Made by a program: the position numbers and the translations under genes. Source: Chitinophaga filiformis (GTDB taxonomy: Bacteria; Bacteroidota; Bacteroidia; Chitinophagales; Chitinophagaceae). From it: a stretch of DNA of 64,000 bases. Location of the stretch: the NCBI RefSeq assembly GCF_021646545.1, contig NZ_JAKIRP010000015.1:173124-237123 (forward strand), given 5' to 3'. How positions within the stretch are numbered: position 1 is the first letter of the stretch; each line of letters begins with the position of its first letter. The notes below the pieces were generated by a model. The model searched no databases, had not been told where the DNA came from, and was given only the letters and a program-made list of their open reading frames with translations. Of the stretch, positions 33,109 through 42,014 are shown piece after piece.

Positions 33109-34266
33109 ATGAATATCAAAAAACTCATCGGTAAATTACACCTGTGGCTCGGCTTCATCTCCGGCCTCGGCGTTTTCGTTATAGCTATTACTGGCTGCAT
33201 CCTCGCATTCCAGCAGGAAATAGAAAGTGTTACTAAACCATATACATATACCGCTAGTCGTCCGGAGGCGACTCCCTTGCCACCGTCAACGTTAAAAGCG
33301 ATTGCGGTTAAAGAGGTCCCTCATAAACAACCGAATGGCATTCTTTATCCGGGAAAGGACAAGAGCGCATCTGTGATGTTTTATGGTGCTAATCCGGACT
33401 ATTACTACCAGGTCTTCATGGACCCATATACTGGTAAAGTGATCAAGGTCTGGAGTGAAGAAGGCGATTTCTTCCACTTCATTTTACACGGACACTATTA
33501 CCTGTGGTTACCTCCGGCAATAGGTCAGCCGGTTGTGGCCTCTGTTACTTTGATCTTCTTTTTTATGCTGATCACGGGCCTTGTCTTGTGGTGGCCCAAA
33601 AATAAAGCTGCTGCGAAACAGCGATTCTCAGTGAAGTGGGACGCCAAATGGAAGAGATTGAACTACGACCTGCACAATGTGTTGGGATTTTATATTCTGA
33701 TAATTGGCTTACTGCTTGCAACTACCGGCCTGGTATGGGGCTTCCAGTGGTTCAGCAAAGCATTGTACTTCGCTACTTCAGGAGGTGAGCAATTGCCGCT
33801 GGATGCGCCACCATTGTCAGACACAACTAAAGCAGCCATATACAAGATACCGGAAGACCAGATATGGCAACAGCTGCGGAAGAAAGCACCCGCCGACGCA
33901 GGCATCATGGTGTCTTACGCCGCTGATAAATCAGCCGCTATTTCAGCCCATATCAATTACAGACCTGGTACCTATTATAAACTGGACAATTACTACTTCG
34001 ATCAGAATACGTTAGCGGTATTGCCCGCAAAAGGACCCTATACCGGCGAATATGCGAAAGCCGGCTTCGCAGACAAACTGCGGGACATGAACTACGATAT
34101 CCACATCGGCGCAATTATCGGCCTGCCGGGAAAGATCATTGTTTTCCTCGCAAGTCTCGTCTGTGCCAGTCTACCCGTTACCGGTGTTTATATCTGGTGG
34201 GGAAGACGAAACAAGAAAATAAAAAAGAGCCCTGTAACACGCTCTTCCGCAAAAATGAGGGCATAA
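33109..34266 (+). CDS. PepSY-associated TM protein (iron-reductase-like)
   Basis: A 385-residue inner-membrane protein. The N-terminal KLHLWLGFISGLGVFVIAITG helix and later VLGFYILIIGLLLATTGLVWGFQW and IGLPGKIIVFLASLVCASLPVTGVYIWWGRR helices, with PepSY-type periplasmic loops (EIESVTKPYTYT; DIHIGAI), mark the PepSY_TM family often linked to siderophore-iron reduction. Conserved histidines in the helices could bind haem. Start at 33109 (MNIKKLIGK) is taken over 33097. It sits alone between inverted repeat copies B and D. A fragment of its 3' end is duplicated downstream. Confidence 0.85.
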   Translation: MNIKKLIGKLHLWLGFISGLGVFVIAITGCILAFQQEIESVTKPYTYTASRPEATPLPPSTLKAIAVKEVPHKQPNGILYPGKDKSASVMFYGANPDYYYQVFMDPYTGKVIKVWSEEGDFFHFILHGHYYLWLPPAIGQPVVASVTLIFFFMLITGLVLWWPKNKAAAKQRFSVKWDAKWKRLNYDLHNVLGFYILIIGLLLATTGLVWGFQWFSKALYFATSGGEQLPLDAPPLSDTTKAAIYKIPEDQIWQQLRKKAPADAGIMVSYAADKSAAISAHINYRPGTYYKLDNYYFDQNTLAVLPAKGPYTGEYAKAGFADKLRDMNYDIHIGAIIGLPGKIIVFLASLVCASLPVTGVYIWWGRRNKKIKKSPVTRSSAKMRA

Positions 34267-34535
34267 GATCCCATACTCATGGTGGAGGTTCAACGCAAAT
34301 CTGTTCTACGCTGGTTGCCTGTGCAGTCTGCCCGTTACAGTATTCATAACTGGCGGGGAGGAGGCATAAGATTCCATAGTCATCGCGGACGTTTAGCACC
34401 AGTTCGCTCTGTGTCGGCGGCCCCGTTACTAGTATTGATAGGGAGAGAAGACGGCATAAGAAAATAAAAAAGAGCCCTGTAAACGCTCTACCGCAGAAAC
34501 GACAGTATAAGATTCCACACTGTTGATGGACGTCT
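34211..34535. repeat. duplicated 3' end of the PepSY gene
   Basis: The last ~50 bases of the PepSY gene plus its downstream sequence (AAAATAAAAAAGAGCCCTGT, then GCATAAGAT-CCATACT) recur about 245 bases later, near 34452-34535. A third, partial GCATAAGATTCCATA lies near 34367. The copies have small differences. Each contains GAGC-GCTC stems that might act in termination. Confidence 0.65.
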
Positions 34536-34745
34536 AACTATCAGCGTAGGAGTGGAATCAGGAAAAGTAAGGTGGAGCTTGCTGGCCTAAGTTGTTTGAA
34601 GTATGCTGCCACGTTGCACCAGGGATTTAATAAATATACCAAAGCTAAATACGACCTCCCAAGGTTCCATAGCAAGAAACTTCAAAGAACTCAGCCAGTA
34701 AGCCCACACTTACTTTTCCGTATGGAACGGTCTCAGAAACGGCGC
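34529..34745. repeat. dispersed palindromic repeat, copy D (inverted relative to B)
   Basis: Core 34562-34718 matches the reverse complement of 32146-32302 with 8 differences by eye. Homology extends on the left into CTATCAGCG..GAGTGGAATC and on the right into TATGGAACG. Together B and D form an inverted pair about 2.2 kb apart around the PepSY gene and copy C. Confidence 0.88.
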
Positions 34746-34985
34746 AACTTCATTGAAGAAACAAAATGCACGTCTTGAAACCTCAAAGAACTCAGCCAGT
34801 AAGCCCACACTTACTTTTCCGTATGGAACGGTCACAGAAAGAGCGCAACCTTCATTGAAGAAACAAAATGCACGTCTTGAAACTTCAAAGAACTCAGCCA
34901 GTAAGCCCACACTTACTTTCCCGTATGGAACGGTCTCGGAAAGGGCGCAACCCTCAATGAGGAAACAATACATAGGCGCATCAAG
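34681..34985. repeat. tandem array, period about 102 bp
   Basis: Three near-identical units begin at 34681, 34782 and 34884, each with TCAAAGAACTCAGCCAGTAA, CTTACTTT-CCGTATGGAACGG and CAAAATGCACGTCTTGAAA; a fragment of a fourth lies at about 34983-35010. The period is a multiple of three, so a frame stays open through it. The remainder of the gap to 35218 is A/T-rich without features. Confidence 0.85.
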
Positions 34986-35218
34986 AACGGTCTCAGAAAA
35001 GCGTAACCCTAAAATCCCATCCGGAAAAAATAAGCGTAAACAATACATTTCCCGAAAAAAAATCTCTATTTTTCGACAGTGAGAAAGAGTGTGCAGTTAA
35101 TTTAATCCACGGGTATCATAATTATAGGTCTATGAGTCTCAACAACACTGCCATTGCCGCGGAGGCACCGGCGCGTTTCCACGTTTTCAATAATCATCAT
35201 ATAAAGCTCCACAAAATC

Positions 35219-37672
35219 ATGAAGAGAATTTTTGGTATGGCTGCCGTATTGCTGTCACAACAGCTGTATGCGCAACAACAACAGGCGCCCGCCTATCCGT
35301 TGATCACACACGATCCTTATTTCAGTGTCTGGTCAGCGACAGACAAGCTGACCGCTTCCACTACACGTCACTGGACAGGCACGGAACAGTCGCTGACAGG
35401 ATTTGTAAAGGTTGACGGTGTAACCTATCGCGTATTAGGCGCTCCCGGACATGCGTACAGGGCATTAGCTGCAACAGCTGATATGGAACCCTATCAGGTG
35501 CGGTATACAGAAACTGCGCCTGAAAAGGGCTGGGAAGACCCTGCATTCAATGACGCAAATTGGAAAACCGGAAAGGCGCCATTTGTAAAGGACGAGAAAA
35601 CTATCGGTACACCCTGGTTTACGGATGACGTATGGGTACGCAGGACCTTCACAGTAGATGACCCTAATGTGGATAAGCTGCTGCTGAAGATCAATCACGA
35701 CGATAATGCGGAAGTATACCTGAACGGTGAACGCATTTATAGTTATGTGGGATGGTTAAACCATATGGAATATTTCCCTATCAGTGAAGAAGCAAAAAAG
35801 AAACTGCGTAAAGGAACCAATGTACTGGCCATGCATTGTACCAATACAAAGGGAGGTGCTTATCTCGATGGAGGTATCGTAACAGAGGATAAAGATAAAT
35901 GGGCAGATAAAGTCCAGCTGGCAGAACAGAAAAATGTTACGCTGGAAGCTACACGAACTATCTATGATCTTACCTGCGGAAAGGTGGATGTAAAGCTGAC
36001 TTTCACATCACCGTTATTGCTGAAAGATCTTGATCTGATGTCCCGTCCTGTGTCTTATGTATCATATAAGGTAAAGGCGAATGACGGGCGAAAGCATAAG
36101 GTAGAAGTGTATTTCGGTGCATCTTCCGACCTGGCGGTAAATACATCCGCACAGGAAGTGACTGCACAACAGTATACCAGTGAGGGATTGTCTATCCTGA
36201 AGACAGGTAGTGTGGCGCAACCTGTACTGGCAAAGAAAGGCGACGACCTGCGTATTGACTGGGGATATCTTTATGTAGCTGTACCACAGTCAGCCGGGGC
36301 TGCACAATATGTTACGAAAGAAGGTGTAGCAGCAGCTTCATTCGCCGGTAAACGCAAGCCTGCAACGCTTGATAAAGGCCAGCAACTGGTGCTGAATACA
36401 TCAGTGTCTCTTGGGAAAGTAGATGGTACTGAAAAGGAACAGGTGTTCCTGGTAGGGTATGATGATATATATTCTATTCAGTATTTTGAAACAAATCTAA
36501 AGCCATGGTGGAAAAAAGATGACAGCTATACGATAGAAAAAGAACTGAAGAAAGCGCAGGATGAATATACGGCTGTAATTGCCCGCTGTACTGCGTTTGA
36601 TAAGGAATTGTATGAGCTGGCAAAACAAGCAGGTGGTGAGAAATATGCAAAACTCTGTGTACTGGGATACCGTCAGAGTATTGCTGCACACAAGCTGGTG
36701 AAGAGTCCGCAGGGAGAGGTCCTGTTCCTTTCAAAAGAGAATTTCAGCAATGGTTGTATCAATACAGTGGATGTAACATATCCTTCAGCGCCGTTGTATC
36801 TGGTATATAATCCGGAGCTGATGAAGGGAATGCTCAATGGTATTTTCTATTTCAGTGAAAGCGGAAAATATACACAGCCATATGCCGCGCACGACCTTGG
36901 AACATATCCGCTGGCAAATGGCCAGACATACGGAGAAGGCATGCCGGTAGAAGAATCTGGCAATATGATCATCCTGACTGCAGCGATAGCAAAAGCAGAA
37001 GGCAATGCGAATTATGCAAGGCAACATTGGAAAACCTTAACCACCTGGGCTGAGTATCTGTTGAAAGAAGGTTTTGATCCTGCGAACCAACTGTGTACAG
37101 ACGATTTCGCAGGTCACCTGGCGAGGAATGCAAACCTGTCTGTGAAAGCAATTGTAGGACTGGGTTGTTACGCAATGCTGGCTGATATGCTGGGCGATAA
37201 AGCTTCAGCGCAGAAGTATCGGACGGCGGCAGCAGGGATGGTTCCGAAATGGATGCAGCTGGCGGAAGATGGCGACCATTATACACTTGCATTTGAGAAC
37301 AAAGGTACGTGGAGCCAGAAGTACAACCTGGTTTGGGATAAGGTGTTACACCTCGGACTGTTTCCGAAAGCGGTATACGAAAAGGAAATAAAGTATTATC
37401 TGACCCAACAGTTAACGTATGGATTGCCGCTTGATAGCCGTAAAAAATACACTAAATCTGATTGGATATTATGGACTGCAGCCCTGACGGACAATCAGGC
37501 GGATTTCTCTGCCCTGGTGGATCCTGTGTATAAATACGCACAGGAAACATCTTCACGTGTACCGTTGAGCGACTGGCATGAAACGGCAGATGGAAAGATG
37601 GTAGGTTTTCAGGCAAGAAGTGTAGTAGGTGGATATTTTATGCAGATATTAGGCGCAACATTGAAGAAATAA
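35219..37672 (+). CDS. DUF4965/DUF5127 glutaminase-A-like secreted protein
   Basis: An 817-residue exported protein. Start at 35219 (MKRIFGMAAVLL) gives a signal peptide; the in-frame ATG at 35132 adds 29 residues without sense. Order: a beta-sandwich region (about 25-460) containing a galactose-binding-like insertion (LLLKINHDDNAEVYLNGERI), then a DUF4965-like part (about 465-640), then an (alpha/alpha) toroid with CTDDFAGHLARNANLSVKAIVGL and KYNLVWDKVL. The family is labelled glutaminase A from a fungal protein but in Bacteroidota behaves like a glycosidase in carbohydrate loci. Activity is not assigned. A terminator follows. Confidence 0.82.
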   Translation: MKRIFGMAAVLLSQQLYAQQQQAPAYPLITHDPYFSVWSATDKLTASTTRHWTGTEQSLTGFVKVDGVTYRVLGAPGHAYRALAATADMEPYQVRYTETAPEKGWEDPAFNDANWKTGKAPFVKDEKTIGTPWFTDDVWVRRTFTVDDPNVDKLLLKINHDDNAEVYLNGERIYSYVGWLNHMEYFPISEEAKKKLRKGTNVLAMHCTNTKGGAYLDGGIVTEDKDKWADKVQLAEQKNVTLEATRTIYDLTCGKVDVKLTFTSPLLLKDLDLMSRPVSYVSYKVKANDGRKHKVEVYFGASSDLAVNTSAQEVTAQQYTSEGLSILKTGSVAQPVLAKKGDDLRIDWGYLYVAVPQSAGAAQYVTKEGVAAASFAGKRKPATLDKGQQLVLNTSVSLGKVDGTEKEQVFLVGYDDIYSIQYFETNLKPWWKKDDSYTIEKELKKAQDEYTAVIARCTAFDKELYELAKQAGGEKYAKLCVLGYRQSIAAHKLVKSPQGEVLFLSKENFSNGCINTVDVTYPSAPLYLVYNPELMKGMLNGIFYFSESGKYTQPYAAHDLGTYPLANGQTYGEGMPVEESGNMIILTAAIAKAEGNANYARQHWKTLTTWAEYLLKEGFDPANQLCTDDFAGHLARNANLSVKAIVGLGCYAMLADMLGDKASAQKYRTAAAGMVPKWMQLAEDGDHYTLAFENKGTWSQKYNLVWDKVLHLGLFPKAVYEKEIKYYLTQQLTYGLPLDSRKKYTKSDWILWTAALTDNQADFSALVDPVYKYAQETSSRVPLSDWHETADGKMVGFQARSVVGGYFMQILGATLKK

Positions 37673-37697
37673 TTTTTTAGCTGATCGGCTGAAAGGT

Positions 37698-37740
37698 AAT
37701 GGGGTGGCTCTTCTACGAAGAGTCACCTCATTCTTTTTAA
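37698..37740 (+). terminator. terminator after the DUF4965 gene
   Basis: AATGGGGTGGCTCTTC (37698-37713) pairs, with G-U and mismatch positions, with GAAGAGTCACCTCATT (37717-37732), followed by CTTTTTAA. Confidence 0.75.
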
Positions 37741-38060
37741 AGTGTAGTAATACTACTACAAAACAATACAAAACCGGAGCATATATTTGTATCAGCAACG
37801 AAAGAAATTTGATTCTGTCCTATACTTAAAAAAGGTCCCACCCTTTCCCTAATAGAGAAATTACACAAGAGAAAAATCTTATTTAAAATATTATACTTGA
37901 TATGTTATCGCATAGAAAGTAAAGAACTTGGTTTTTATTAGGATATGGTTAGAAAGGGTTGTCATTCTTGACGACCTTTACTTTTTTATATAAGGTCTGT
38001 ACAAAATGACTATACATAAAAGAGCCTGCAAATATGACTTTGCAGGCTCTTGCTTTTTTG
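37741..38060 (+). ncRNA. gene-free stretch with two terminator-like hairpins; possible small RNA
   Basis: No reading frame with a recognisable product is present. Two hairpins with T-runs lie inside: 37953-37979 followed by ACTTTTTT, and a perfect 13-bp stem AAGAGCCTGCAAA / TTTGCAGGCTCTT (38020-38032, 38039-38051) followed by GCTTTTTT. Since the upstream gene already has its own terminator, these may end one or two small RNAs, or serve minus-strand transcripts. No convincing promoter was found. Confidence 0.3.
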
Positions 38061-38079
38061 GGTAATGGATAATGAGGTT

Positions 38080-38250
38080 AGTCTGTATAATGGATGTCTT
38101 CCCTTGGGGAACAATGAATGCCTGGGGAAAGCACAATGAATGAAAACCCAGGGGAACAATGAATGACGGAGTTACATGGATGAAACGGGGTAATGGATGA
38201 CTGGGGAACGAATGAATGAATGATCGGATGCAACCGGGGGCTACATGGAT
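38080..38250. repeat. degenerate AATGAATG / GGGGAAC repeat
   Basis: Irregular units combining GGGGAAC with AATGAATG or ATGGATGA recur about six times. The complementary strand keeps an open frame rich in His, Pro, Cys and Ser, which follows from the repeat and is not taken as a gene. Confidence 0.55.
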
Positions 38251-38255
38251 GAAAA

Positions 38256-38495
38256 TCAGTTTTCACTGAATTCGCTGAAAAAGCGGCGAGCCACATGTTT
38301 GAACCTGTTCACGTCTGCTTCGTCTTCCAGTTGTATATCAGAATGATCTGTTGTTGATTTGTAGTATTGTAAAGCTGCGGAAGCTATGTCCGTATTACCG
38401 TTGGCATCAGCAGTAGCTTTGATATAACGGCTGTTGCTATTCAGATAGTGCAATGCTTTTATGTCGAAATCGAGAGTGATGATACCGTTTATCAT
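38256..38495 (-). CDS. small conserved hypothetical protein
   Basis: A 79-residue soluble protein beginning MINGIITLDFDIKAL and ending in a basic-aromatic helix (NRFKHVARRFFSEFSEN). No signal peptide, membrane helix or known motif. Coding character is supported by mixed amphipathic composition and an upstream A-rich leader. It is divergent from the esterase gene at 38662. Function unknown. Confidence 0.5.
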   Translation of the reverse strand: MINGIITLDFDIKALHYLNSNSRYIKATADANGNTDIASAALQYYKSTTDHSDIQLEDEADVNRFKHVARRFFSEFSEN

Positions 38496-38661
38496 AATCT
38501 TATCGTTTTATGCAGAAGACTATAAAAATTTCGTGCCAAAATGAGCTACACCCATAAAAAAGCCATCTAAAGCCCCCATATAGGATACTTTATCAGTGGA
38601 AGTTATTGCGCATCTATTCCCCATTTTGTACCTTGATCAGCGTAATAAAAACTATCGTTTC

Positions 38662-40122
38662 ATGCAACTGACCACGTTATTAAAACCATTGCTGACAGGT
38701 TTGCTGTCATGCTCTCTAGTCCTGAATAGCTATGCTGATGTTCGCTTGCCCGCTTTGGTCGGTAGCAACATGGTATTACAGCGTAATAAGTCATTGAATA
38801 TATGGGGCTGGGCCGACAAAGGAGAGAAGGTGACTGTTAGCTTCCGTAACGGGACCTTTACTGCCATTACAGCAGCAGATGGTAAATGGAAGGTGAAAAT
38901 CCCTGCCCAAATAGCAGGAGGGCCCTATACAATGACCATATCCGGACACAATACGATAAAACTGGACAATATCCTGATAGGAGACGTCTGGGTAGCCTCA
39001 GGCCAGTCCAATATGGAAATGCCTGTCAAAGGATGGGGAAAAGTGTTGAATTACGAGCAGGAGATAGCAGCGGCAAATTATCCGCAGATCCGTTTCTTCC
39101 AGATAAAACACACTACCAGTACTGCTCCGCAGGAGGATGTTACGCCCTGGGAAGGCGGCTGGAAGGTCTGCTCTCCGGAGAGTGTACCGGAGTTTTCTTC
39201 CGTTGGGTATTTTTTTGCGAGGGAGATATACGGCCATGAGCATATACCCGTAGGCGTTATCCACAGTTCCTGGGGAGGAACAATAGCAGAGGCCTGGACC
39301 AGCGGGGAATCGCTGAAGACAATGCCCGCTTTTGCAGATACGGTGAAGGCGTTCGAGCAACTGGCGCCACCACAATCGCCATCGAATCCTAATAAGCCAA
39401 CCTATCTTTATAATGCAATGATCCACCCACTGCTGCCTTACGCCATTCGCGGGGCCATCTGGTACCAGGGTGAGGCTAATGTGGGCAGGGCATATCAGTA
39501 CAGGGAATTATTTCCACTGATGATCAAAGACTGGCGCAAACAGTGGAAAAATGGCGATTTCCCGTTCTATTTCGTACAACTGGCCAATTTTACGGAGAAA
39601 AAAGAACAACCTGTCGAATCTGACTGGGCGGAACTGCGCGAAGCACAGTTAATGACGCTTTCTGTGCCGAATACGGGCATGGCTTCCGCTATTGATATCG
39701 GAGATGATAAAGATATCCATCCGAAGAATAAACAGGAGGTAGCCCGTCGTCTGTCACTGATTGCGAGGGCGAAGGTATATGGGGAAAAGATTCCCTACTC
39801 AGGTCCCATCTATCAATTGAAAACGATTTCGGGCAACAAGGTGTTCATCGCCTTTAACCATAAAGACAACGGATTGGTGGTTAGGGGAGGCAGTAAACTG
39901 AAAGGCTTTGAGATAGCCGGTGCAGATAAGAAATTCCATTGGGCAGAAGCAAGCATCGTTGGCGACCGTGTGATGGTAACAAGTCCCGAAGTGGAAAAAC
40001 CGGTAGCGGTGCGTTACAATTGGTCGAATAATCCCAGCGGCAACTTATATAATGGGGCCGGCTTGCCCGCCAGTCCTTTCCGGACAGACGATTTTAAGGG
40101 AGTTACTTACGGTAAGCAGTAA
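38662..40122 (+). CDS. sialate O-acetylesterase-like SGNH esterase
   Basis: A 486-residue secreted protein. Start at 38662 (MQLTTLLKPLLTG) yields a signal peptide; the in-frame ATG at 38596 is too far upstream. Block I with the nucleophile is VWVASGQSNMEMPVKGW and block III-like IWYQGEANVGRAYQY precedes it in space; the C-terminal DDKDIHPKNKQEVARRL holds the Asp and His of the triad. Family members remove O-acetyl groups from sialic acid or plant polysaccharides such as xylan and pectin. It stands alone with a terminator after it. Confidence 0.9.
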   Translation: MQLTTLLKPLLTGLLSCSLVLNSYADVRLPALVGSNMVLQRNKSLNIWGWADKGEKVTVSFRNGTFTAITAADGKWKVKIPAQIAGGPYTMTISGHNTIKLDNILIGDVWVASGQSNMEMPVKGWGKVLNYEQEIAAANYPQIRFFQIKHTTSTAPQEDVTPWEGGWKVCSPESVPEFSSVGYFFAREIYGHEHIPVGVIHSSWGGTIAEAWTSGESLKTMPAFADTVKAFEQLAPPQSPSNPNKPTYLYNAMIHPLLPYAIRGAIWYQGEANVGRAYQYRELFPLMIKDWRKQWKNGDFPFYFVQLANFTEKKEQPVESDWAELREAQLMTLSVPNTGMASAIDIGDDKDIHPKNKQEVARRLSLIARAKVYGEKIPYSGPIYQLKTISGNKVFIAFNHKDNGLVVRGGSKLKGFEIAGADKKFHWAEASIVGDRVMVTSPEVEKPVAVRYNWSNNPSGNLYNGAGLPASPFRTDDFKGVTYGKQ

Positions 40123-40153
40123 CCCCGTTCAGCATAAAGAAATATAGCGATAA

Positions 40154-40210
40154 CAACTATCGGCAGTTGATTGTGAAAACAACTTTCTGAACTGCCGGTA
40201 GCTGTTTTTT
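40154..40210 (+). terminator. terminator after the esterase gene
   Basis: CAACTATCGGCAGTT (40154-40168) pairs with AACTGCCGGTAGCTG (40190-40204), followed by TTTTTT (40205-40210). The region 40240-40310 is pyrimidine-rich with repeated TCTTCTCT. Confidence 0.8.
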
Positions 40211-40372
40211 ATCGTCTGATACTTTCTATACAAAATCAACCTCCTTGCTTACTCTCTACGTCTTCTCTGGATCTTCTCTGCTAGTTCTCTGCTTCTTCTC
40301 TCTGGCTTTTTTGTTAAAATAACATCAGGAATTACCTACTTTTATACCCGTTTACAAACCGATAGGATAATA

Positions 40373-41266
40373 ATGCGCCAGCTTGTAATAGGTCTTCTCT
40401 TTGCTTTACTGTGGGCATCTGCTGCAGTTGCCACAAAATTTGGTATTCATGCAGCAGATCCGCTGATCCTGGCCAATGTCAGGTTTTTCCTGGCAGGAGG
40501 GGGGATGCTGCTCTACGCCTATCTTATCAGAAAAGGGCAACATGCAATGCCGCAAGGGAAGGAATGGCTGCACCTGATCATCTTCGGTTGTCTGAATACC
40601 ACCGTTTACCTGGGTTGTTTTGTTATTGCGATGAAAACAGTATCCGCAGGGATCGGGAGTCTGGCTACCGCTACCAATCCACTGTTTATTATGGTCATCT
40701 CTGCCTTGTGGTTAAAGCGGCCATTAAAGTGGTATGAAGTTACCGGTATGTTCCTGGGTATGGCAGGTGTTGCCATGGCAACCTATCCTTTACTGCTGGA
40801 CAGTCATGCCACTGTTGGCGGTATTGTGATCCTTATGCTGGGGATGTTTTCCGTATCTGTTGCCACTGTATATTATGCGCGGATCAACTGGCGGCTTTCC
40901 AGCCTGGTTATAAATGGCTGGCAGGTGTTCCTGGGAGGACTGTTATTTATTCCTGTTACGGGGCTCTTTGCCAATTTTAAGACCACACACTTCAATGCGC
41001 AGTTCTGGCTCTCTGTAGGCTGGCTGATATTACCTGTATCCGTAATTGCCTTGCAGTTATGGTTCTATCTTGTGCGTAAGGATGCTGTCCGGGCATCTCT
41101 CTGGTTGTTCCTATGCCCGGTATTTGGCTTCCTGTACTCCTGGATACTCCTGAACGAGCCAATCACCTGGTACACCTTCGCCGGTACCATACTGGTGATT
41201 GGAGGCCTTTATCTGGCCCAACAGGAGAAGTTCAGAAAACAATCTACTATTCCTCAAAATCAATAG
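40373..41266 (+). CDS. EamA (DMT) family transporter
   Basis: A 297-residue inner-membrane protein with ten hydrophobic helices arranged as two EamA repeats. The first repeat has LLFALLWASAAVATKFGI and the second ends with CPVFGFLYSWILLNEPITWYTFAGTILVIGGLYLA, the classic conserved final pair. DMT carriers export or import amino acids, nucleosides or other metabolites; the substrate is not predictable. It is convergent with the gene at 41247, sharing its last 20 bases. Confidence 0.9.
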   Translation: MRQLVIGLLFALLWASAAVATKFGIHAADPLILANVRFFLAGGGMLLYAYLIRKGQHAMPQGKEWLHLIIFGCLNTTVYLGCFVIAMKTVSAGIGSLATATNPLFIMVISALWLKRPLKWYEVTGMFLGMAGVAMATYPLLLDSHATVGGIVILMLGMFSVSVATVYYARINWRLSSLVINGWQVFLGGLLFIPVTGLFANFKTTHFNAQFWLSVGWLILPVSVIALQLWFYLVRKDAVRASLWLFLCPVFGFLYSWILLNEPITWYTFAGTILVIGGLYLAQQEKFRKQSTIPQNQ

Positions 41267-41666
41267 ACTTGATCTTATTAGCCAGGTTATCGATGCTTTG
41301 CAGCTCGATCTCCCGCATTTTCTTTTTCAGCACCGCTGCTTCCTTTTCAGATATTATCCCGTTCTGAAGGGCATTTTCAATTTTCTGTAACAGCAGTTTT
41401 TTAGACCTTTCTACTTTCTTGACTTTGAAATATGCATTGGACTTCCGGGAAATATATTTCCAGAACAGGGACAATACAATGGTTACGCTGGGCGCTATAA
41501 TGACCAGCCATGATTTAAGGGGGTAAGTGTCAGGTAGATTGTTGGCCAGCAGCACCAGTAAGGTACCACCTCCTGCGCCGGCTATGCTGGCTGATGTCGA
41601 AGTCGGTTGCTGGGTATTGGAAGATTGCGTGGATGGGTTAGCAACCAGTGAATTTTCTTGTTCCAA
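41247..41666 (-). CDS. small membrane protein with coiled-coil tail
   Basis: A 139-residue protein of unknown family. A Ser/Thr/Gln-rich N-terminus leads into a Gly-rich helix (AGAGGGTLLVLLANNL) and a second membrane helix (SWLVIIAPSVTIVLSLFW). A basic helical tail of about 60 residues (KKVERSKKLLLQKIENAL, EKEAAVLKKKMREIEL) follows. The 3' end overlaps the EamA gene by 20 bases on the opposite strand. It is followed upstream, on the same strand, by another small membrane gene at 41772-42014, so the two may form a unit. Function unknown. Confidence 0.6.
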   Translation of the reverse strand: MEQENSLVANPSTQSSNTQQPTSTSASIAGAGGGTLLVLLANNLPDTYPLKSWLVIIAPSVTIVLSLFWKYISRKSNAYFKVKKVERSKKLLLQKIENALQNGIISEKEAAVLKKKMREIELQSIDNLANKIKSIDFEE

Positions 41667-41771
41667 CGAATGAAAATGGTTTTATAGGATAATAGTTATG
41701 GATAAATAATATAGTGGATGATGGTATTTTGACCAGGCGATAGTGATAAGGTGAAATTGAAATGATGAAAA

Positions 41772-42014
41772 CTATTTCCCTAATAATACATCGAGGGTAC
41801 GGAGTATCTGTTGTGTATCATTCTGTTTTTCGAGATCAAGCACTACAACATGTCCTGATTTGTCTTCTACCACCAGCGCTTTTGGTGGATAACGGCGGAT
41901 TCTCTTGAGTCTTGCTGTTTCTCTGGATGCGCGTAACAGCGTTAAGCCCAAAGATGACAGTGAAGCGAACACCGCAATAATCACCAATATGGTAGTAAAT
42001 GTAGATGACATCAT
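41772..42014 (-). CDS. small single-helix membrane protein
   Basis: An 80-residue protein: one membrane helix (about residues 5-26), a basic loop (RASRETARLKRIRRYPPK) and a beta-rich cytoplasmic tail (ALVVEDKSGHVVVLDLEK, then a terminal helix). No family recognised. It lies 105 bases upstream of the gene at 41247-41666 on the same strand. Confidence 0.55.
   Translation of the reverse strand: MMSSTFTTILVIIAVFASLSSLGLTLLRASRETARLKRIRRYPPKALVVEDKSGHVVVLDLEKQNDTQQILRTLDVLLGK

Noticed and set aside
34681..34985. Possible CRISPR array
   Set aside because: Units are adjacent with no unique spacers, the period is 102 bases, and no cas genes are near.
34753..35082. A 109-codon frame with 34-residue repeats
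   Set aside because: It is produced by the tandem 102-bp DNA array, has no ribosome binding context and no family pattern.
38078..38296. A 72-codon minus frame rich in His, Pro and Cys
   Set aside because: It is generated by the degenerate AATGAATG repeat and overlaps the better supported gene at 38256-38495.
41772..42014. Idea that the small membrane protein is an effector-associated constant component (EACC1-like)
   Set aside because: Only a loose resemblance of the tail (basic loop then a D-x-x-G-x-x-x-x-L-D strand); no effector gene is adjacent and the N-terminal part does not fit.
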